Program-made: the position numbers and the translations under genes
From: Aquificaceae bacterium
GTDB taxonomy: Bacteria; Aquificota; Aquificia; Aquificales; Aquificaceae
Assembly: GCA_026981975.1 (NCBI GenBank)
Contig: JALSHV010000010.1
Span: 62,001-126,000 of the forward strand
Direction of reading: 5' to 3'
Length of the DNA stretch: 64,000 bases
Shown here: positions 39,351-48,088 of the stretch, one piece after another
Layout: each line of letters starts with the position of its first letter
How positions within the stretch are numbered: the stretch's first letter is position 1
Notes under the pieces: model-generated
Seen by the model: the letters and a program-made list of their open reading frames with translations, nothing else
What the model was told of the DNA's origin: nothing
The model's database searches: none

Positions 39351-40040
39351 ATGATATTGTTTCTTGACTATGATGGAACACTTGTTCCTATTGTAAATTC
39401 ACCACAAGAAGCAATAATAGATAAAAACAAGAAAAAAATTCTAATATCTTTATCACAGAAACATAAAATAGTTATAATAACTGGAAGGGATATAAAAAGT
39501 TTTAGAAAGGTTTTCGGCAAAATTCCTAATTCTATTTTTGTTATAAGCTCTCATGGTTCAAAGATATTTAGAAATGAAACTTTGGTAAAGATTATATCTT
39601 ATTACAGTATGCCTGATGTTACCTATCTTAAGAAAAAAATAAAAAACATGAAAGGGGTAATCTTGGAAGAAAAGGAAGGTTGTATCGCTCTTCATTACAG
39701 GAATTATACAGGAGATGAATATCTGCTTAAAAGAATATTTGAAGAATTTACCAAACTATATCCTCCGCAGAAGGTAATAGAGGGAAAAAAGGTTATTGAA
39801 GCTTTTTATATAGATTCCGATAAAGGAAAAGCGGTGGAAAGCTTTCTAAGGTTCGTGGCTTGGGAGGGAAAAGATCCTATCCTTTACATAGGAGATGATA
39901 AAACAGACCTTTACGCTATTAAAAAAGTAAAACAGCTCGGCGGTAGAACCTTCTTTGTAGGCGATAAAAAGCCTCCCGAAGCTGATTGCCTGTTCAGGAG
40001 TGTAGAGGAAGTTTACAGATTTCTTCTATCCTTTAAGTAA
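39351..40040 (+). CDS. otsB: Trehalose-6-phosphate phosphatase
   Basis: HAD-family phosphatase, 229 residues. Catalytic D-Y-D-G-T at 6-10, I-I-T-G-R near 44, conserved Lys with a cap domain in between, and G-D-D-K-T-D near 181-186. Completes the OtsAB route by removing phosphate from trehalose-6-phosphate. Divergent from otsA; its 3' end overlaps the convergent treT by 15 bp. Confidence 0.92.
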   Translation: MILFLDYDGTLVPIVNSPQEAIIDKNKKKILISLSQKHKIVIITGRDIKSFRKVFGKIPNSIFVISSHGSKIFRNETLVKIISYYSMPDVTYLKKKIKNMKGVILEEKEGCIALHYRNYTGDEYLLKRIFEEFTKLYPPQKVIEGKKVIEAFYIDSDKGKAVESFLRFVAWEGKDPILYIGDDKTDLYAIKKVKQLGGRTFFVGDKKPPEADCLFRSVEEVYRFLLSFK

Positions 40041-41228
40041 CCTATGTATAACAAGAAGATAATCTCTTATATGACGGGTTATAAGGAAACTATGCCTTAC
40101 TCTTTCGTAGGCATTTATTCCCATTTTCATTCTCTGTTCTGGGTTACCAAGTAGAAGCTTTATTCTAAAAGCAGCTCCTTCTATGCTGTTTATAAGATAA
40201 CCCGTTACCCCGTGGATTATCTGCCGTCTTATTCCGCCTATGTTGCTTCCTATAACAGGTTTGTATTTCCACATGGCTTCCGAAACCACAAGACCAAAAC
40301 CTTCCCTTAAAGATTTTTGTATTACAACTGTAGCACTGCGTTGAAGGGCGTTTATTTCAAGGTGACTGTCCGGAGGAAGATTTAGAACAAATATATCAGG
40401 ATCTTCTCCTTTTGCTTCTATAACATCTCTGTAAACCTCTTCCCCTTCAGGATCATCGCTTGCATAAGATCCCGCCAAGACCAGCTGACAATCGTATCTT
40501 CTTTTAACAATCCTGTATGTCTCCATTACACCTATGGGATCTTTTAATCTGTCAAAGCGGGAAACTTGAATAATAATAGGCCTCCTTGGATCTATGCCGT
40601 ATTTCTCAAGCACGTGACGGATAAAATCCTCTTTAAGTTCTCTGTTTTTATCGTGTAATGGATCTATTGAGGGTGGTATAACAAAGGCGGGAATTTTGAC
40701 CCCTTCTCTTACAAATTCTGGTATGTGAAATATACTGGCATCGTAGCCGTTTACAAACATCTCTAAGAATTTCCAAGTTTCTTCATCAGGTGTAGATATA
40801 TCTATATGGCATCTCCATATCCACTTTTGGTTTTTTTTCTTTTTCACTATAAGACCTAACGGTTGCGGATCGTGTATAAACACAACATCATAGGGATCCG
40901 TATCTATGACTGAAACGTTTTCATAAGTGTATTTCATATAAGTTATGACATCTTCATGTTCAAGTTTATCACGCCCAGACATGTGAAGAAGATTGTGTAT
41001 TTTCTTAGTAACTTTAAAAAAGTCAACGTCTCCCTTAATAACTTCCCAGTGGGTTTCTACACCCAGTTCGTTCATTAAAGGAACCATTCTGTAAAGTATC
41101 TCCGCAACTCCACCACCTAATTTGGTGGAGTTTACGTGAAGAACCTTGATCCCTTTTAGCTCCTTCGCGACTATTTCCAATTCCCTCAGAGTTCCTTCGT
41201 CTATAAATTTAGCGTAATCTTCAAACAT
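40026..41228 (-). CDS. treT: Trehalose synthase TreT (GT4, NDP-glucose plus glucose)
   Basis: 400 residues. Matches archaeal/thermophile TreT: N-terminal L-H-V-N-S-T-K-L-G-G-G-V-A-E-I-L and G-V-E-T-H-W-E-V-I-K-G-D, then F-I-H-D-P-Q-P-L-G, H-I-D, V-S-R-F-D-R-L-K-D-P and the donor site E-G-F-G-L-V-V-S-E-A-M-W. Makes trehalose directly from NDP-glucose and glucose, a route beside OtsAB. Behind the DUF5752 gene with a 1-nt gap. Confidence 0.88.
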   Translation of the reverse strand: MFEDYAKFIDEGTLRELEIVAKELKGIKVLHVNSTKLGGGVAEILYRMVPLMNELGVETHWEVIKGDVDFFKVTKKIHNLLHMSGRDKLEHEDVITYMKYTYENVSVIDTDPYDVVFIHDPQPLGLIVKKKKNQKWIWRCHIDISTPDEETWKFLEMFVNGYDASIFHIPEFVREGVKIPAFVIPPSIDPLHDKNRELKEDFIRHVLEKYGIDPRRPIIIQVSRFDRLKDPIGVMETYRIVKRRYDCQLVLAGSYASDDPEGEEVYRDVIEAKGEDPDIFVLNLPPDSHLEINALQRSATVVIQKSLREGFGLVVSEAMWKYKPVIGSNIGGIRRQIIHGVTGYLINSIEGAAFRIKLLLGNPEQRMKMGINAYERVRHSFLITRHIRDYLLVIHRLLKG

Positions 41229-41229
41229 T

Positions 41230-41847
41230 TCAGTTCTCCAAAATATCCAGTATTCTTTCTCTTACTTCATAAAGGCTATAAGCCATAAGATCCAGTTTCT
41301 CTATTCTACGAGCTTTTGCTTCCTCCCCTATTTCCAAGAGCCATCGGGAGAAATCGTTAAGCGGTTCTCTGTAAGAAAGACGAGATGTTACCAAGTGGTA
41401 AAAAAGAGAATGAGTGCCTACTCTTCTTATACCCATGCTGAACTCTTTTAAATTACTAGCCCTAATACCTGTATCTATTATTTTCCTGACAGCTCTTATA
41501 AAGTAAAAGGGTTTACAGATCTTATCAGCACTTTCACTGTTACCGTATAGAATATCAAGCATCTCTTCTCTAACATGATCCAAGCAAGTGCATTCCATAA
41601 GATCTATTGCCGAAAACTTTTCCGCAAGAATAGGAAATCCGTTTTCCGCCAGCCAGTAGGCGAAACTGTTGCCATACTCTGTAGGAAGAAAGTGATATTC
41701 AAACAGATTTCTATAAAGGTGATAGTAAATGGTGTCGTTATCTACCTCTCTTAAAGCCTTTGAAAAGGAAGCAAGGGTATTTGCTTTAATACCAGTGTAT
41801 TGAGCTGTCCACAATTCTGACTTGAACACAAATTCACTTGCAGACAT
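41230..41847 (-). CDS. DUF5752-family protein upstream of treT
   Basis: 205 residues from the ATG at 41847; an open frame of 38 more codons lies upstream but overlaps bcp and its start region. Two similar all-helical halves with recurring S-L/T-I-x-Y-H-L and F-A/S-x-W-L elements, as in DUF5752, which accompanies glycosyltransferases of the TreT/sucrose synthase kind in thermophiles. The role is unknown; possibly a regulator or partner of TreT. Confidence 0.7.
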   Translation of the reverse strand: MSASEFVFKSELWTAQYTGIKANTLASFSKALREVDNDTIYYHLYRNLFEYHFLPTEYGNSFAYWLAENGFPILAEKFSAIDLMECTCLDHVREEMLDILYGNSESADKICKPFYFIRAVRKIIDTGIRASNLKEFSMGIRRVGTHSLFYHLVTSRLSYREPLNDFSRWLLEIGEEAKARRIEKLDLMAYSLYEVRERILDILEN

Positions 41848-41881
41848 ATAATAAATGTTAAACCAAAAAGGGAGTAAAGTA

Positions 41882-42373
41882 ATGCTTAAAGAGGGTGACA
41901 GGATCCCTGACTTTTGTCTTAGAGGAGTCAATGAAAAAGGAGAGGAAAAGGAATTCTGCACAAGAGATTTAAAGGGAAAAAAGCTTGTAATCTACTTTTA
42001 TCCTAAGGACAACACTCCCGGTTGCACTACGGAAGCCTGCGACTTTAGAGATAACATGAGTATTCTTACAGAATACGGATATCAAGTAATAGGTATAAGC
42101 CCAGACAGTATAAATTCCCATAAGAAGTTCAAAGAAAAGTATCACCTTAACTTTGTTCTTTTGAGTGATCCACAGAAAAAAGTGGCAAAGCTGTTCGGAG
42201 CTTACGGAGAAAAAAAACGGTGCGGTAAAATAACCGAAGGAATTATACGTTCTACATTTCTTATAAATGAGAAGGGAAGGGTGGAAAAGGTATGGCACAA
42301 CGTAAAAGCAAAAGGACATGTTCAGCAAATTCTGAAAAGCTTAAAGATCTTAAAGGACGAATCCGCAAAGTGA
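41882..42373 (+). CDS. bcp: Peroxiredoxin, BCP/PrxQ type
   Basis: Thiol peroxidase reducing hydroperoxides. 163 residues from ATG 41882 behind AAAAAGGGAG. The active site is D-N-T-P-G-C-T-T-E-A-C with peroxidatic Cys48 and resolving Cys53. Cytosolic. A TATAAT at 41847-41852 fits as its -10. Overlaps nth. Confidence 0.93.
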   Translation: MLKEGDRIPDFCLRGVNEKGEEKEFCTRDLKGKKLVIYFYPKDNTPGCTTEACDFRDNMSILTEYGYQVIGISPDSINSHKKFKEKYHLNFVLLSDPQKKVAKLFGAYGEKKRCGKITEGIIRSTFLINEKGRVEKVWHNVKAKGHVQQILKSLKILKDESAK

Positions 42374-42978
42374 GAAAGCGTCTTAAGGAACTTTATCCTG
42401 ATCCTCATCTTGAATTGGAATTTACAGAACCGTTTCAACTGCTCATAGCAGCTATTCTAGCAGCTCAAGAATCAGATAAGAAGATCAATACTGTAGGTAA
42501 AGAGTTTTTTAAAAAATTCGGAACTCCTCAAAAAGTGGTAAACGCTTCCCTTGAAGAGATAGAAAAAGTGCTGAGTTCCGTGAACTTCTACAGAAGAAAA
42601 GCACGTCTTATAAAAAGGTGCTGTGAAGTTCTTCTTGAAAAATTCAGAGGAAAAATTCCGACGAGTATTGAAGAAATGGTCAAACTGCCCGGCGTAGGAC
42701 GGAAAACCGCCAACATGGTTTTAGGAGGAGCTTTTGGCTTACCTGCTCTTATAATGGACAGACATGTTTTAAGAGTATCTCATAGACTTGGACTTACAGC
42801 GGAAAAAAATCCCGACAAAGCGGAGAAAGAACTTGAGAAAGTCACAGAACCTCAATGGAGAACAGAAATTTCCCTTCTTTTAATGAATCACGGAAAAAGG
42901 ATTTGCTTAGCTCGGAATCCTGTATGTGAAAAATGCCCATTGTGTGATTTGTGTCCATCATGCAAAACAGGGATATAA
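42370..42978 (+). CDS. nth: Endonuclease III (DNA glycosylase/AP lyase)
   Basis: Removes oxidised pyrimidines. Helix-hairpin-helix L-P-G-V-G-R-K-T-A-N-M-V with the catalytic Lys, the catalytic Asp in I-M-D-R-H-V-L-R-V (usually V-D-T-H-V), and four C-terminal cysteines C-x6-C-x2-C-x5-C for the [4Fe-4S] cluster. I choose the GTG at 42370, which overlaps the bcp stop (GTGA). An ATG at 42292 would add 26 basic residues and overlap bcp by 82 bp; the shorter form is nearer the usual length. Confidence 0.9.
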   Translation: MRKRLKELYPDPHLELEFTEPFQLLIAAILAAQESDKKINTVGKEFFKKFGTPQKVVNASLEEIEKVLSSVNFYRRKARLIKRCCEVLLEKFRGKIPTSIEEMVKLPGVGRKTANMVLGGAFGLPALIMDRHVLRVSHRLGLTAEKNPDKAEKELEKVTEPQWRTEISLLLMNHGKRICLARNPVCEKCPLCDLCPSCKTGI

Positions 42979-43005
42979 TGCTTTCTCATATACGGGGGGA
43001 CGAAG

Positions 43006-44190
43006 GTGAAAAGAATAATATTTAAAAACCTTGATATTAATGTTATCAATCTGGAAAACATCTTAGGTGAAATACGTCGCAGGGAGTCAACCGGATTTCT
43101 CAGAGTAATTTACTGGGATAAAGAAGATTTTCTTTTGTTTTCCGTTGGAATACCTTTTAAATTGGTTTCTTTAAATACAGAAGGTCATAGGTTAGTTCTC
43201 AACCCACAGCGTTTTAAGTTTGAAACCAAAGAAGGAAGTGCTTCTCTTATAGAAACTACCTTAGACGATCTTGTTGCTTTTCAAGAATACAGATACAGTT
43301 TAAAAGAAAACGGCTCTCTTATCCTTTTCCCCTTTGGAACTCTTATTCAAGAACCCATCTCCTTAGGATTTCTTGATCTCAGCAGACAGTTCACCCTTGC
43401 CCAGAGAAGCCATTTAAGCGGATACATGGCTTTTTTCACCGAAGAAACCCTCACAGGGATTGTAGTCTTTGAAAACGGTAAACCAATAACCATAGTAGGG
43501 GGAAACTTATCCTTTGATCACAGTGCAATAGAGTATATAAGCTCTTCCATTATACCTTCTGATACACGTCTTGCTCTTTATGCGGTTGAACCTGAATTTC
43601 TTCCCTTTTTTTATTCTCTTAAGCCGGAAAATATAAAAAAAACAGAAACACTCTTTATGACATATCAGGAAGCCGTTGATTACGTAATTTCCAACAAAAG
43701 CTCAGCGGTTGTGGTTATTGAAAGCGACGGCATACACCGTTACGATTTCTTTTTCAGAGGACAACTCGTAGAACGAATAGTTAAAGAAAAGGGATTCATA
43801 GTAACAGAAGAAGAACTGAAAACAAGATTAGCGCTGAAAGTTGAAAATCTTCCCCATCGGACGGTTACTCTTTATGAAGTTGAAATAGCTGAGAGAGTAA
43901 AACCCTTAGATATTCCTTTAGAAAGTATTTTTCACACGATATCTCCACCGGAGGGAGAATTTTCCCCTGAAACAATTGCAAGAATCAAATCCGCTTTTGT
44001 GGAAGAAGTAGGTCCTGTCGGAGGAATTTTGTGGGGTAGAATAATGGCAGATTTAGGGTTCAGAGAAAGCACTTTAAACCGCAGGAGAATGAAAATACTG
44101 ATAGAAAGACTCAGAAAAGAAATACCTGAAGAAGAAGCTTCTCGCAAATTTGTGGAAAAAGTAAGGAGTATTTTACCCGATATAATCTAA
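43006..44190 (+). CDS. PATAN/DUF4388-like signalling protein, first gene of an Mgl-type module
   Basis: 394 residues, no membrane segment. The N-terminal part (E-I-R-R-R-E-S-T-G-F-L-R-V) and a second region near 130-170 (S-G-Y-M-A-F-F) resemble the PATAN-type domains found in regulatory proteins. The C-terminal ~70 residues (E-V-G-P-V-G-G-I-L-W-G-R-I-M) resemble the DUF8082 helical domain often found with them. These assignments are by eye. GTG start. Followed within 20 nt by a HAMP sensor, then by roadblock and MglA-like genes. Confidence 0.6.
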   Translation: MKRIIFKNLDINVINLENILGEIRRRESTGFLRVIYWDKEDFLLFSVGIPFKLVSLNTEGHRLVLNPQRFKFETKEGSASLIETTLDDLVAFQEYRYSLKENGSLILFPFGTLIQEPISLGFLDLSRQFTLAQRSHLSGYMAFFTEETLTGIVVFENGKPITIVGGNLSFDHSAIEYISSSIIPSDTRLALYAVEPEFLPFFYSLKPENIKKTETLFMTYQEAVDYVISNKSSAVVVIESDGIHRYDFFFRGQLVERIVKEKGFIVTEEELKTRLALKVENLPHRTVTLYEVEIAERVKPLDIPLESIFHTISPPEGEFSPETIARIKSAFVEEVGPVGGILWGRIMADLGFRESTLNRRRMKILIERLRKEIPEEEASRKFVEKVRSILPDII

Positions 44191-44207
44191 GAGAAAGGAG
44201 GGGCTAA

Positions 44208-45323
44208 ATGATAGGAAATTTCTTACGGAACGCTTCTCTTGTGGAGAAGTTCTTAATTCCTAACATCTTTGTAATAATAATCTTCTTTATATCTGTTGGG
44301 ACGTTGAGTTACATTCTTCTCAAGCAACAACTGAAAAAACAGGCAGAAGATATATTGAACAACAGCTATAAGCTTTTTCAAGAGCAGGTGAAAGTCAAAG
44401 AAAGAATAGGTCTTGCTATTTCATATCTTATAAGTAAAGATCCCGATGTAAAAAGAGCGTTTTCCCTTAAAAGCAGATCACCTCTTCGTAAATACGTAAA
44501 GATAAGATCAGACTTAGAATTACTTACAGATATATACGATCCAAGACTTCAATTCCTAACACCTTTGGCTGTATCCTTCTTTAAGACATGGAATCCTGAA
44601 GAATTCGGTATAGATGTTTCTAAGTTTCGCAGAATAATCGTTACAGTAGCGCAAAGGCAAGCACCTCAGAAGGGAATAGAAGTAGGCTTAAAAAGAGTTA
44701 TAGTTAGCGGAGCTTTTCCAGTAATAGATGGGAAAAAGTATCTGGGAACAGTAGAATTCATGACTCCTTTTGATCCATTAATGGATAAACTTAAGGAACT
44801 CACGGGTGTGGAATCAACAGTGCTTATAAAGGGAGCCTCAGGCGGTTATTCCGATTGGGCAAAAGAAGCTGAAAAGGTGGGTGATTATTTAATCTACTAT
44901 GAAACAAATCCCATTCTAAGAAATATTATGCTCAAAGCTTTAGAAAAACCCGGTTCTGTTTTTATAGAGCAGAACTTTGCGGTAGTAGCAAAACCCGTAT
45001 TTGATTTTTCCCGTAAAAATATAGGTCTTCTTCTTCTAGGTTATGATCTTACTCCTATAGTTGACTCCTTTAAACAGTTGGGTATCTATGTGCTTATGTT
45101 TATTTTCATTTTCGTAGTAGCCACCTTTTTTATGAGCTATATGATATTCAAAAAATACGTAGAAGAACCCATAAATACACTAATAGAACACACAGAAAGG
45201 ATAAGTATGGGCGATGTAGATCAAAAAATACCTTTAAAATCAAAGGACGAAATAGGTAGATTGGCAGAAGCTTTTGATAGAATGAGAATCAGCATTAAGA
45301 AAGTAATGGATCTCCTTAAGTGA
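44208..45323 (+). CDS. Membrane sensor with periplasmic Cache-like domain and HAMP, no output domain
   Basis: 371 residues. TM1 at about 16-38, a periplasmic region of ~250 residues of Cache/methyl-accepting type, TM2 at about 290-312, then a HAMP domain (E-E-P-I-N-T-L-I, then D-E-I-G-R-L-A-E-A-F-D-R-M) that ends at residue 371. There is no kinase, cyclase or methyl-accepting region, and the stop is clean (TGA 45321-45323). Signal must go to another protein through the HAMP; the two genes that follow are candidates. SD AAGGAGG. Confidence 0.75.
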   Translation: MIGNFLRNASLVEKFLIPNIFVIIIFFISVGTLSYILLKQQLKKQAEDILNNSYKLFQEQVKVKERIGLAISYLISKDPDVKRAFSLKSRSPLRKYVKIRSDLELLTDIYDPRLQFLTPLAVSFFKTWNPEEFGIDVSKFRRIIVTVAQRQAPQKGIEVGLKRVIVSGAFPVIDGKKYLGTVEFMTPFDPLMDKLKELTGVESTVLIKGASGGYSDWAKEAEKVGDYLIYYETNPILRNIMLKALEKPGSVFIEQNFAVVAKPVFDFSRKNIGLLLLGYDLTPIVDSFKQLGIYVLMFIFIFVVATFFMSYMIFKKYVEEPINTLIEHTERISMGDVDQKIPLKSKDEIGRLAEAFDRMRISIKKVMDLLK

Positions 45324-45373
45324 GGGTTGCTGGAAGAATTTCTTGGGTTATCATTTAATCTCAGGAGGCAAGA

Positions 45374-45865
45374 ATGGAACTTGATATAGTTCAATACGAA
45401 ATAGACGAGGGGGTAGAAAAAAGACTTGTGGGAGCGCTTAAAAACTTTGTTACAAAAACAGACGCTGATCTTGTCCTGCTTTCCGACGATGCAGGTAGAA
45501 TTATTTCTTTTTACGGCAAGAATTTAAATGAAACACAAGCAGAGTTTTTAGCCAGTATAATAAGCGGAATATTCGGAGCAGCTTTTGAAATGGCGAAGAT
45601 GGTTTCCCGAGAAGATCTGCTTGATGCAATTCAGTATGAAAGTAAAAAACAAAATGTTGTTGTAAAATCAGTGGGTGGAAGGTTTTTAGTGGGTGTTTTG
45701 TGTCCAAAAAGTGTTGCACTGGGAACGGTAAGGTTATTTCTCAAAGATTTAACAGAAGAATTAAATCGTATATTTTCCGAAGTAAAACCTAAGCCATCAA
45801 AACTAACAAAGCTGTCACCTCAAGCCATTGAAGATAAGCTCAACAGAATCCTTGGTTCGGCATGA
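45374..45865 (+). CDS. Roadblock/LC7-domain protein (MglB-like)
   Basis: 163 residues. Roadblock fold at about 10-130 (D-A-D-L-V-L-L-S-D-D-A-G-R-I, I-S-G-I-F-G-A-A-F-E-M, L-V-G-V-L-C). A Pro/Lys-rich tail follows. In MglA/MglB pairs this protein acts as GTPase-activating partner. Its stop codon overlaps the start of the GTPase gene (ATGA). AGGAGG ribosome site. Confidence 0.8.
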   Translation: MELDIVQYEIDEGVEKRLVGALKNFVTKTDADLVLLSDDAGRIISFYGKNLNETQAEFLASIISGIFGAAFEMAKMVSREDLLDAIQYESKKQNVVVKSVGGRFLVGVLCPKSVALGTVRLFLKDLTEELNRIFSEVKPKPSKLTKLSPQAIEDKLNRILGSA

Positions 45866-46425
45866 AACTCAAAGTAGTTTACTTCGGGGCTTCCTTAGCG
45901 GGGAAAAGCACCAATGTCAGAGTTTTATACGAGAGACTTAAGAAAAAGGGAATTACCAAAGGTGATTATATTTCCATGGAAACCGATGAAAACAGAACTC
46001 TGTTTGTTGAGTTATTCCTCAGCTCCTTTGAAATAGAAGGTCACAACATAGATGTAAAGGTCCTCACGACACCGGGACAATTCAGGCTTCACCCTTTACG
46101 AAAAGTGATAATGAAAGGGGTTGACGGGCTTGTATTTGTGGTAGACAGTTCTAAAGAAAGGGAGGGAATAAACTTCCTTGTATTGAGGGAAACCGCAGCG
46201 GTATTGAAGGAACAAGGATACAATTTGTATTCCTTACCTGTTGTAGTGCAGTATAACAAAAGGGATCTGTCCGACGCTCTACCCGTAGAAGAACTTCAAC
46301 CAGTATGTAATCCATGGGGAACAGAATACGTGGAAGCTGTTGCTCCTGAAGGAATAGGAGTGGTGGAAACTTTCAGTGCAATAGTCAGAAAAATCCTCAC
46401 CAGTAAGTTGTGTGTAGGAAAGTGA
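45862..46425 (+). CDS. MglA-like small Ras-type GTPase
   Basis: 187 residues. P-loop G-A-S-L-A-G-K-S-T at 9-17, switch II T-T-P-G-Q-F-R-L-H-P-L-R at 69-80, guanine site N-K-R-D at 132-135. Like MglA it has a T-x-P-G-Q instead of the D-x-x-G-Q of Ras, and a Lys-rich region after it. In Myxococcus MglA sets front-rear polarity of motility and type IV pili; here the same role is inferred only. No effector binding partner is adjacent. Confidence 0.85.
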   Translation: MKLKVVYFGASLAGKSTNVRVLYERLKKKGITKGDYISMETDENRTLFVELFLSSFEIEGHNIDVKVLTTPGQFRLHPLRKVIMKGVDGLVFVVDSSKEREGINFLVLRETAAVLKEQGYNLYSLPVVVQYNKRDLSDALPVEELQPVCNPWGTEYVEAVAPEGIGVVETFSAIVRKILTSKLCVGK

Positions 46426-46434
46426 AAATTCTCC

Positions 46435-46464
46435 TTGACAAATATTAAATGATAATAATTTTCA
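46435..46464 (+). promoter_or_regulatory. leuA upstream region with TTGACA and a Fur-box-like palindrome
   Basis: TTGACA at 46435-46440. TGATAAT-A-ATTTTCA at 46450-46464 matches the 7-1-7 Fur box (TGATAAT-N-ATTATCA) at 13 of 14 positions. The -10 is unclear; TAATTT at 46456-46461 is possible with a short 15-nt spacer. AT-rich sequence makes chance matches likely. Confidence 0.35.
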
Positions 46465-46481
46465 ATTAAGAGGAGGAAAGA

Positions 46482-48044
46482 ATGGAAAAGAGAGTTTTCG
46501 TATTTGATACCACCCTAAGAGACGGCGAGCAAGCACCGGGATTTTCTATGACAACAGAAGAAAAACTTCAACTGGCACAACAGCTTGCCAGATTAGGTGT
46601 TGATGTAATAGAAGCTGGTTTTGCCGCTGCTTCTGCGGGAGATTTTGAAGCCATAAAACTCATATCGGAAAGGGTAAAAGGGCCTGTAATCTGTTCTCTT
46701 TCTCGTGCTCTTGAAAGGGATATAGAAATAGCAGCTGAAGCTTTAAAAACAGCCGAAAGGAAAAGGATTCACACCTTTATAGCTACTTCTGAAATACACA
46801 TGAAGTATAAACTTAAGATGGATCCACCTCAAGTATTGGAAAGAATTAAAAGAGCCGTTTCTTTTGCAAGAAACTTCACCGATGATGTAGAGTTCTCCTG
46901 TGAAGATGCAACCCGCAGTGAAAGGGAGTTTCTTTACAGAGCAATAGAAACAGCCATAAGTGCAGGAGCTACTGTTATAAACATACCCGATACAGTAGGT
47001 TATGCTGTTCCCGAAGAATTCGGACAGCTAATAAAGGATATAAAAGACAACGTTCCAGATATAGATAGAGTTGTTCTAAGCGTTCATTGTCATGATGATT
47101 TAGGACTTGCAACTGCCAATTCTCTTACCGCTATTAAATACGGTGCAAGACAAATAGAATGCACCATAAACGGAATAGGAGAAAGAGCTGGTAACGCCGC
47201 TCTTGAAGAAGTGGTAATGGCACTTAAGGTAAGAAAAGATCACTTCGGAGATTTAAAAACCTCTGTTAATACAAGAGAACTTTATAAAACCTCAAGATTG
47301 CTGTGTAGAATAACAGGAAGTTTTGTTCAACCCAACAAAGCGGTTGTGGGAGACAACGCTTTTGCTCATGAATCCGGCATTCATCAACACGGGGTTTTAA
47401 AACACAGAATCACTTATGAAATTATGAATCCGGAAGAAGTAGGATTTCCCATGAGCAGGATAGTCCTCGGTAAGCATTCTGGAAGGCATGCTTTAAGGAA
47501 ACGCCTTGAAGATCTTGGCTTTAGGTTTACAGAAGAGGACATAAACAGGATATTTGAAAAGTTTAAAGCCTTAGCGGATAAAAAGAAGGAAGTATACGAT
47601 GAAGATCTTGAAGCTCTTATATATCAAGAGTTTATGAAAATAGAAGATCAAGAACCCATTAAAATAGAGCATTTCCAAGTGCAGAGTGGTGATAGTATAG
47701 TCCCGACTGCTACCGTTAAACTGCTGTATAAAGGAGAAGAGAAAACTGCTACCTCAACAGGCAACGGACCTGTTGACGCTACTGTAAAAGCCATACAAAA
47801 AGCGCTGGGTATAAATCCTAAATTCTTAGATTACTCTATAAAGGCTTTAACACCTAACACAGACGCTCAAGCGGAAGCAAGAGTTGTTCTTGAATTCGGT
47901 GGAGTGAAAGCTTCCGGCAGAGGAGTGGACACTGACGTGATAAGAGCAAGTGTTAACGCTTTTGTAGATGCTTTAAACAGAGCCATAGTTCGCAAAGAGT
48001 ATATACTTCAAAGAAGTGAAATAAGAGAAGAAGGAACAGTGTAG
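46482..48044 (+). CDS. leuA: 2-isopropylmalate synthase
   Basis: Condenses acetyl-CoA with 2-ketoisovalerate, first step of leucine synthesis. 520 residues, normal for LeuA type 1. The catalytic start T-L-R-D-G-E-Q-A-P-G, the metal site H-C-H-D-D-L-G-L-A, N-G-I-G-E-R-A-G-N, H-E-S-G-I-H-Q-H-G and the regulatory C-terminal LeuA dimer domain (from ~390) are present. AGGAGG precedes the ATG. Confidence 0.96.
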   Translation: MEKRVFVFDTTLRDGEQAPGFSMTTEEKLQLAQQLARLGVDVIEAGFAAASAGDFEAIKLISERVKGPVICSLSRALERDIEIAAEALKTAERKRIHTFIATSEIHMKYKLKMDPPQVLERIKRAVSFARNFTDDVEFSCEDATRSEREFLYRAIETAISAGATVINIPDTVGYAVPEEFGQLIKDIKDNVPDIDRVVLSVHCHDDLGLATANSLTAIKYGARQIECTINGIGERAGNAALEEVVMALKVRKDHFGDLKTSVNTRELYKTSRLLCRITGSFVQPNKAVVGDNAFAHESGIHQHGVLKHRITYEIMNPEEVGFPMSRIVLGKHSGRHALRKRLEDLGFRFTEEDINRIFEKFKALADKKKEVYDEDLEALIYQEFMKIEDQEPIKIEHFQVQSGDSIVPTATVKLLYKGEEKTATSTGNGPVDATVKAIQKALGINPKFLDYSIKALTPNTDAQAEARVVLEFGGVKASGRGVDTDVIRASVNAFVDALNRAIVRKEYILQRSEIREEGTV

Positions 48045-48088
48045 TTTAAGCTGAGATATACTTAATAGATTAAAAACTGGAGGTGAGC

